The position numbers were made by a program, and so were the translations under genes. From Candidatus Sphingobacterium stercoripullorum (GTDB lineage: Bacteria > Bacteroidota > Bacteroidia > Sphingobacteriales > Sphingobacteriaceae), in assembly GCA_019114715.1 (NCBI GenBank), contig DXEZ01000275.1:1-10620 (forward strand): DNA of 10,620 bases, in the 5' to 3' direction. Numbering within the stretch: the stretch's first letter is position 1; the number at the start of each line of letters is the position of its first letter. Shown here piece by piece: positions 5,980-10,620 of the stretch. The notes beneath the pieces were generated by a model that did not search any database, had not been told where the DNA came from, and saw only the letters and a program-made list of their open reading frames with translations.

Positions 5980-8469
5980 ATGTGTTTCCGAATTTTAATT
6001 TATATCGCATTTTGCTTCCCTTTGATGGTCTTTTCAAAGGTGGAGGACGCATGGATTCGCGTGAATCAATTGGGATATAGCCCATCGGCTGTTAAAGTTG
6101 CAGTTTTAGTGAGTAAAAACACTTCCAATAAAATCCATTCAAGCTTTCAGCTGATTGATTCTATAAGTAATCAAGAGGTCTTTGAGGGACGGGTTTCTGA
6201 GAGTTTTGGTGCTTACGGGCCTTTTAGTGAAAGCTACCGGCTCAACTTTTCAAAATTTACTACACCTGGTACCTATAAGATTAAATATGGTGATCTCGTT
6301 TCTGATTATTTTACAATTGGAAGCCAGGTGTATAAAGGTGCAGCAGATTTTGTGCTACGCTATCTCAGACAGCAGCGTTGTGGATTCAACCCTTTTTTAA
6401 AAGATAGCTGCCATCAGCACGATGGGTTTGTTGTTAACGCGATAGATGAGGTAGGTCTGAAAGATAGTACGACCATAGATGTGCGTGGCGGATGGCATGA
6501 TGCATCGGATTATTTGCAATATGCTACAACCTCAGCGAACGCTACTTTTCATTTACTAGCTGCCTATAGAGATTACCCTGCAGTGTTTGGCGATTCTAAG
6601 TTAGCTAACGGTTTGGATGGTGAAAATGGGATTCCGGATATTTTAGATGAGGCAAAGTGGGGTCTTGATTGGTTGATTAAGATGCATCCCAAGGAAAATT
6701 GGATGTTTAACCAGATTGCCGACGATAGAGATCATATCAATATGAGGCTGCCTAAGGAGGATGATCAGTATGGGAAAGGGTTTGAACGGCCTGTGTATTT
6801 TATCGACGGAAAGCCTCAACAGCAAGGAGAAGGTTTAAACAATACTAAAGGTACGAGCTCTACAGCAGCAAAGCTGAGTAGTGCATTTTATTTGGGATCT
6901 AGTCTTTGGAAAGATCGAGATTCTTTATTTCACGACCTCTTAATTGAAAAAGCTCGATCGGCTTTGAAGTTTGCTGAAAGAATCCCTGGAGTTACACAGA
7001 CAGTTTCGGTGAAGTCTCCCTATATTTATGCAGAAGAGAATTTTGCCGATGACATGCAGCTGGCTTATGCACTTGCATATAATTCGGAGTTGGACGAAAA
7101 ACTAATTGAAAGTTCTATAGACTACGCACGTATGGAGCCGTTCACGGGGTGGATGGCACTAGATACGGCAAGCCATTATCAGTTTTATCCTTTTATTAAT
7201 TTAGGACATTATGAATTGGCTAAGAATTCCAATCATAGCAAAGAGTTAATTGATTATTATCGAGCAGGTATCGAACAAGTTTGGCAGAGGGCCCAGAGTA
7301 ATGCTTTTTACCGAGGGGTGCCGTTTATATGGTGTAGTAACAATTTAACAGTTTCGTTTATCATCCAGTGTCTTTGGTACCAAGAGCTGTCGGGGGATTC
7401 GGCTTATGAGGAGCTTTTGGCTGCTAATTTTGATTGGCTGTTTGGGGTGAATCCTTGGGGAGTGAGCATGGTTAGTGGACTACCAGATAGCCCGGTGAGC
7501 CCTCAAAAGCCTCACTCTGCCTTTACCTATTTACACGGTTATACGCTGGATGGAGGTCTTGTTGATGGGCCAGTTTATGCTAGCATTTTTAATAATCTGA
7601 TTGGCATAGAGCTGTATGAGGAAGATGAATATGCAGAGTTCCAAAGCGATTTGGTGGTATACCACGATGATTTTGGAGATTATAGCACTAATGAGCCGAC
7701 TATGGATGGGACCGCATCTTTAGTTTATTTGATGGCGGCTATGGAAGCTAGTAGTCGTTCGGGTGGTGAGCTCGTAAAAGACGATTATGGAGCGGTGGTG
7801 AAAGTCGTTGAGAAAGAGCGTAATGAGATAGCTTTAGTTTTCACAGGACATGATTATGATGAAGGGCTGGATGTAGTATTGAATGCATTGAATGAAAATA
7901 ATGTACAGGGGAGTTTCTTTCTAACTGAAGAGTTTTTATCAAATAATACTGCAGCAATTAAAAATGCTCATTTCAACGGACATTATATTGGAGCGCATTC
8001 TAGTAATCATTTATTATATGCTAGCTGGGATGACCGGCAGCAAACCTTGGTGAGTCGGGATTCATTCCAGAGAGATCTAAAAAACAATTGGCATATTATT
8101 GAGGCTTTACTGGAGGAAGAAGTGAATTCGAAAATATTTTTACCTTCGTATGAATGGTATAATGGGGAGATTGTCTCTTGGGCAGAGGAATTGGGTAACA
8201 CAGTGATCAATTACACACCTGGCCTTAGGACACCTGCTGACTACACATATCCAGAGATGGGGGACAGGTACATGTCTTCTAAATCCATTTTGGATAGCCT
8301 ATGGGCTTTTGAAGCGAAACAGGGTTTAAGCGGGGCGATTTTATTGGTGCATATAGGGACTGACTCCAAAAGAACAGATAAGTTTTATAACTATTTAGGG
8401 GACTTAATAAGAACATTGAAAGGTAAAAATTATAAATTCAATACTATTGATAGTATTTTAGCAATATAA
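5980..8469 (+). CDS. Exported GH9 glycosidase fused to polysaccharide deacetylase domain
   Basis: An 829-residue modular enzyme. Residues 1-19 are a signal peptide without a lipobox. Residues about 23-115 are the CelD_N Ig-like domain (IRVNQLGYSP start). Residues about 118-590 are the GH9 (alpha/alpha)6 barrel: GGWHDASD at 170-177 gives the catalytic-base pair D174/D177, and E572 in YSTNE is the proton donor. C134, C144, H145 and H173 match a structural zinc site known in some GH9 enzymes. After a linker (about 592-614), residues 616-829 are a NodB/CE4-like deacetylase domain: GHDYDEG at 623-629 replaces the usual TFDDG, HSSNH at 673-677 holds the metal histidines, LPSYEWYN lies at 721-728, and H791 is in LVHIGT. 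GH9 contains cellulases but also exo-beta-D-glucosaminidases. With murQ nearby, deacetylation plus glucosaminidase action on amino-sugar glycans is more plausible than cellulose cleavage, though this is inference. Confidence 0.92.
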   Translation: MCFRILIYIAFCFPLMVFSKVEDAWIRVNQLGYSPSAVKVAVLVSKNTSNKIHSSFQLIDSISNQEVFEGRVSESFGAYGPFSESYRLNFSKFTTPGTYKIKYGDLVSDYFTIGSQVYKGAADFVLRYLRQQRCGFNPFLKDSCHQHDGFVVNAIDEVGLKDSTTIDVRGGWHDASDYLQYATTSANATFHLLAAYRDYPAVFGDSKLANGLDGENGIPDILDEAKWGLDWLIKMHPKENWMFNQIADDRDHINMRLPKEDDQYGKGFERPVYFIDGKPQQQGEGLNNTKGTSSTAAKLSSAFYLGSSLWKDRDSLFHDLLIEKARSALKFAERIPGVTQTVSVKSPYIYAEENFADDMQLAYALAYNSELDEKLIESSIDYARMEPFTGWMALDTASHYQFYPFINLGHYELAKNSNHSKELIDYYRAGIEQVWQRAQSNAFYRGVPFIWCSNNLTVSFIIQCLWYQELSGDSAYEELLAANFDWLFGVNPWGVSMVSGLPDSPVSPQKPHSAFTYLHGYTLDGGLVDGPVYASIFNNLIGIELYEEDEYAEFQSDLVVYHDDFGDYSTNEPTMDGTASLVYLMAAMEASSRSGGELVKDDYGAVVKVVEKERNEIALVFTGHDYDEGLDVVLNALNENNVQGSFFLTEEFLSNNTAAIKNAHFNGHYIGAHSSNHLLYASWDDRQQTLVSRDSFQRDLKNNWHIIEALLEEEVNSKIFLPSYEWYNGEIVSWAEELGNTVINYTPGLRTPADYTYPEMGDRYMSSKSILDSLWAFEAKQGLSGAILLVHIGTDSKRTDKFYNYLGDLIRTLKGKNYKFNTIDSILAI

Positions 8470-8511
8470 AGAGAGATAATGATATCGTGTATCTTGCGTT
8501 TTTATGCTTGT

Positions 8512-8540
8512 TTGAATTAAAAATCGCATATTTACATATT
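8512..8540 (+). promoter_or_regulatory. Possible weak promoter in the 95-bp gap before murQ
   Basis: The gap 8470-8564 is the longest in the window and is AT-rich. TTGAAT (8512-8517) and CATATT (8535-8540) are 17 bp apart and each match 4 of 6 bases of the general -35/-10 boxes. TTTG at 8511-8514 also fits the -33 element of Bacteroidota promoters, but no clean TAnnTTTG box follows at the right distance. No terminator hairpin lies in the gap. It therefore could give murQ and the transporter their own transcript, or simply be a longer operon spacer. Weak evidence. Confidence 0.25.
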
Positions 8541-8564
8541 GGTTATACTTAGAATGGTTAGTAG

Positions 8565-9377
8565 ATGGTAAATTCGACAGAAAAAGAATCAAATTATCAG
8601 GACTTGGATAAAATGTCAGTTCTGGAGATATTGGAAAACATCAATAAAGAGGATCAGACAGTCGCACAGTCTGTGAATAGAGCTATTGGACAAATAGAAA
8701 AGTTTGTGTCGGCTACGGTTGAGAAGATGAAGCAGGGTGGTAGACTTTTTTATTTAGGTGCGGGGACTAGTGGGCGGTTAGGGATTTTAGATGCATCGGA
8801 ATGTCCGCCTACGTTTGGGGTTCCTCACGATTGGATCTTAGGACTTATTGCAGGTGGAGATAGTGCGATTAGGAATGCAGTTGAATTTGCAGAGGATGAT
8901 TTGGATCAAGCTTGGAAAGATTTGCAGGAGTACCAAATCAATCAGAATGATGTAGTGATGGGAATTGCCGCCTCAGGCACTACGCCTTATGTTATCGGTG
9001 CCTTGAAAAAAGCCCGAGAAGAGGGAATGATTACCGGGTGCATTGTTTGTAACTTTGAGTCTCCGATTGCTGAACTAGCGGAGTTCCCTATTGAAGTAGT
9101 GACGGGCCCTGAGTTTGTTACCGGCTCAACGCGAATGAAAGCAGGTACTGCGCAAAAGCTCGTGCTTAACATGGTCAGTACTTCAATTATGATCCAGCTT
9201 GGTAGAGTGAAGGGGAATAAAATGATTGATATGCAGCTATCCAATCACAAATTAGTGAAGCGTGGCGTAAGGATCATTATGGATGAAATTCAAGTAGATC
9301 AAGAAATTGCGGCCAACCTGCTCGATAAATATGGAAATGTTAGAACAGCCATTGAGAGCTATAAAAAAGCACACTGA
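8565..9377 (+). CDS. murQ: N-acetylmuramic acid 6-phosphate etherase MurQ
   Basis: A 270-residue cytoplasmic enzyme that splits the lactyl ether of MurNAc-6-phosphate, giving GlcNAc-6-phosphate and D-lactate, the committed step of muramic acid catabolism. It is a SIS-fold sugar-phosphate protein with very clear family signatures: GAGTSGRLGILDASECPPTF at 65-84, GIAASGTTPYVIGAL, and TGSTRMKAGTAQKLVLNM. E79 (in DASEC) and E110 (in AVEFAED) have the same 31-residue spacing as the catalytic acid/base glutamates reported for the E. coli enzyme. A short helical C-terminal end (LLDKYGNVRTAIESY) is usual. Length is slightly below the E. coli protein (about 300) but both ends look complete. The start is fixed by an in-frame TAG immediately before ATG 8565. 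It lies 26 bp before the symporter gene. MurNAc-6-P must be supplied by a kinase or PTS; neither is visible here. Confidence 0.97.
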   Translation: MVNSTEKESNYQDLDKMSVLEILENINKEDQTVAQSVNRAIGQIEKFVSATVEKMKQGGRLFYLGAGTSGRLGILDASECPPTFGVPHDWILGLIAGGDSAIRNAVEFAEDDLDQAWKDLQEYQINQNDVVMGIAASGTTPYVIGALKKAREEGMITGCIVCNFESPIAELAEFPIEVVTGPEFVTGSTRMKAGTAQKLVLNMVSTSIMIQLGRVKGNKMIDMQLSNHKLVKRGVRIIMDEIQVDQEIAANLLDKYGNVRTAIESYKKAH

Positions 9378-9403
9378 TAAACCTTAACCGATAACAACAG
9401 TCT

Positions 9404-10620
9404 ATGTCCCCGATAATATTATTTTCGTTTATAATAGGGTATTTTGCTCTTTTATTAGTAGTAGCTTATTTTACTTCAAGAGGATCGTCTGATAACTCTA
9501 CATTCTTTGTTGCCAACCGTAATGCCAAATGGTACATGGTTGCATTTGGAATGATAGGAACAGCTCTGTCAGGTGTTACTTTTATTTCGGTTCCTGGAGA
9601 TATAGGAAATACGCCTGCTGGATTACCTGCGAATAACTTCAGTTATTTTCAGTTTGTGCTAGGGAATGCGGTTGGCTTTCTAGTGATTGCTTATGTATTG
9701 CTGCCGCTATATTATCGTATGAATCTTACTTCTATTTATACCTATTTAGAAGAAAGATTGGGACACAGAAGCTATAAGTCAGGAGCTATGATTTTCCTGA
9801 TTTCTAGAACTATAGGGTCTGCCTTTAGGCTGTATTTAGTCGCCATCGTTTTGCAGCGCTATATATTTGATGCTTGGAATGTGCCTTTTATTTTAACAGT
9901 GGCCGTTTGTTTAATCCTTATTTGGCTGTATACGAATAAAGGAGGCCTTAAAACAATCATTGTTACGGATACCTTACAGACGACCTTTTTAGTACTTGCG
10001 GTTGTCTTATCCATTGTCTTTATGGCAGATGGTATGAACTGGAGCATCACCGAGGCAATGGAGCAAGTGAAGGGTAGTTCCTACTCGAAGGTGTTCGTCT
10101 GGGAGAATTTATTAGGAGATCATAGAAACTTCTGGAAGCATTTTATTGGTGGGATGTTCGTAACGATTGCTATGACGGGTCTTGATCAAGACTTAATGCA
10201 AAAGAACTTGAGTATGAAGACCATCAAAGAAGCGCAAGTAAATATGATGACCTTTACAGGTATATTTGTCGTTATTAATATCTTTTTCCTTTGTGTTGGT
10301 GCCCTGTTGTATTTTTATGCCGAGGCCAATGGTATTAATGTAGCAGAGCTTGGGAAGTCCGATTATTTGTATCCTGAAATAGCATTGAACCACCTAGGGA
10401 TGCTGCCAGGAATTGTTTTTATGATGGGGTTAACTGCAGCAACTTTTGCAACAACTGACTCCGCATTAACTGCTTTAACTACTTCTTATTGCGTGGACTT
10501 CCTTGGGTTTAATAAAAAAGAAAATCCCAATGACCCTGCACTTGTAAAGCAAAGGAATATAGTGCACTTTGCATTTTCTATAGTGATGCTTCTGGTCATT
10601 TTAGTCTTTCATTTAATCAA
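9404..10620 (+). CDS. Sodium:solute symporter (SSS) family transporter, probable MurNAc/amino-sugar importer (3' end outside window)
   Basis: An open frame from ATG 9404 (MSPIILFSFIIGYFALLLVV...) runs 405 codons to the window edge without a stop. It is a polytopic inner-membrane protein with many hydrophobic segments, starting at about 4-22, 44-64, 80-103, 124-150, 158-174 and 183-206. SSS features are GTALSGVTF at 52-60 in the first core helix, the RMNLTSIYTYLEERLG loop, GLDQDLMQKNLS, and ATFATTDSALTALTT from 346, whose T/S residues match the sodium site region of vSGLT-like proteins. Family members run about 480-560 residues, so perhaps 100 or more are missing. The 26-bp spacing after murQ implies one transcript. 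SSS transport leaves the sugar unphosphorylated. The Tannerella forsythia murTKQ operon, as I recall it, pairs a MurNAc transporter with a kinase and MurQ, which supports MurNAc as the cargo; the specificity here is inferred from context. Confidence 0.92.
   Translation, partial: MSPIILFSFIIGYFALLLVVAYFTSRGSSDNSTFFVANRNAKWYMVAFGMIGTALSGVTFISVPGDIGNTPAGLPANNFSYFQFVLGNAVGFLVIAYVLLPLYYRMNLTSIYTYLEERLGHRSYKSGAMIFLISRTIGSAFRLYLVAIVLQRYIFDAWNVPFILTVAVCLILIWLYTNKGGLKTIIVTDTLQTTFLVLAVVLSIVFMADGMNWSITEAMEQVKGSSYSKVFVWENLLGDHRNFWKHFIGGMFVTIAMTGLDQDLMQKNLSMKTIKEAQVNMMTFTGIFVVINIFFLCVGALLYFYAEANGINVAELGKSDYLYPEIALNHLGMLPGIVFMMGLTAATFATTDSALTALTTSYCVDFLGFNKKENPNDPALVKQRNIVHFAFSIVMLLVILVFHLI

Noticed and set aside
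5980..8469. Simple cellulase / cellulose utilization interpretation
   Set aside because: GH9 alone does not prove cellulose as substrate; there is no beta-glucosidase, cellobiose phosphorylase or cellulose-binding module here, while a deacetylase domain and murQ point to amino-sugar glycans. It remains possible but less likely.
8479..8494. Small inverted repeat GATA...TATC after the GH9 gene as a terminator
   Set aside because: The stem is only 4 bp with no adjoining T-run; too weak to call.
8554..8571. Five-codon mini-ORF (ATG 8554 to TAA 8569-8571) overlapping the murQ start
   Set aside because: It could in principle affect murQ translation, but such tiny frames arise by chance in AT-rich DNA and there is no supporting ribosome-binding site or conserved peptide.
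3..10620. Mobile element, CRISPR array, tRNA or rRNA
   Set aside because: No terminal repeats, transposase motifs, regularly spaced repeats or RNA gene signatures were seen; almost the whole window is protein coding in one direction.

Overview
The window looks like part of a polysaccharide utilization locus (PUL) from a member of the Bacteroidota. The evidence is a SusD-type lipoprotein at the left edge, two lipoproteins with acidic residues just after the lipobox cysteine (typical surface-export signals of this phylum), AT-rich DNA, weak or absent Shine-Dalgarno sequences, and closely spaced genes all on the + strand. I cannot assign a genus from the sequence alone. No RNA genes, mobile elements or CRISPR arrays are visible.

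Layout: (1) 3-1094, the C-terminal part of a SusD-like outer-membrane glycan-binding protein, whose start and presumed SusC partner lie upstream. (2) 1122-2543, a surface lipoprotein with an Ig-like (DUF5018-like) N-terminal domain and a large beta-rich, probably propeller-like domain (DUF4623-like), in the usual place of an accessory surface glycan-binding protein. (3) 2555-2588, a strong 14-bp hairpin in the intergenic gap. (4) 2603-4066, a lipoprotein of the glycosyl-hydrolase-like 10 family (DUF187/PF02638). (5) 4100-5974, an exported calcineurin-like phosphoesterase fused to a closed PQQ-type beta-propeller. (6) 5980-8469, an exported fusion of a GH9 glycosidase (Ig-like domain plus catalytic domain) with a C-terminal polysaccharide-deacetylase domain. 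(7) 8565-9377, murQ, N-acetylmuramic acid 6-phosphate etherase. (8) 9404 to the right edge, a sodium:solute symporter (SSS) family transporter, cut off by the window.

The key to the substrate is murQ next to a sugar-type symporter. MurQ acts only on MurNAc-6-phosphate, so the locus is best read as a system for scavenging peptidoglycan-derived glycans, not cellulose despite the GH9 enzyme. Inferred flow: the SusCD pair and the surface lipoproteins bind and import muroglycan fragments; the GHL10 protein cuts them; the periplasmic phosphoesterase and the GH9-deacetylase trim them; the SSS protein imports the freed amino sugar (MurNAc); and MurQ converts MurNAc-6-P to GlcNAc-6-P plus D-lactate. 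A MurNAc kinase is required for this route and is not in the window; it is expected just outside it. The most noteworthy items are the GH9-deacetylase fusion in a muramyl-sugar locus, the phosphoesterase-propeller fusion (perhaps acting on phosphate-linked wall decorations), and the strand-specific hairpin before the GHL10 gene.
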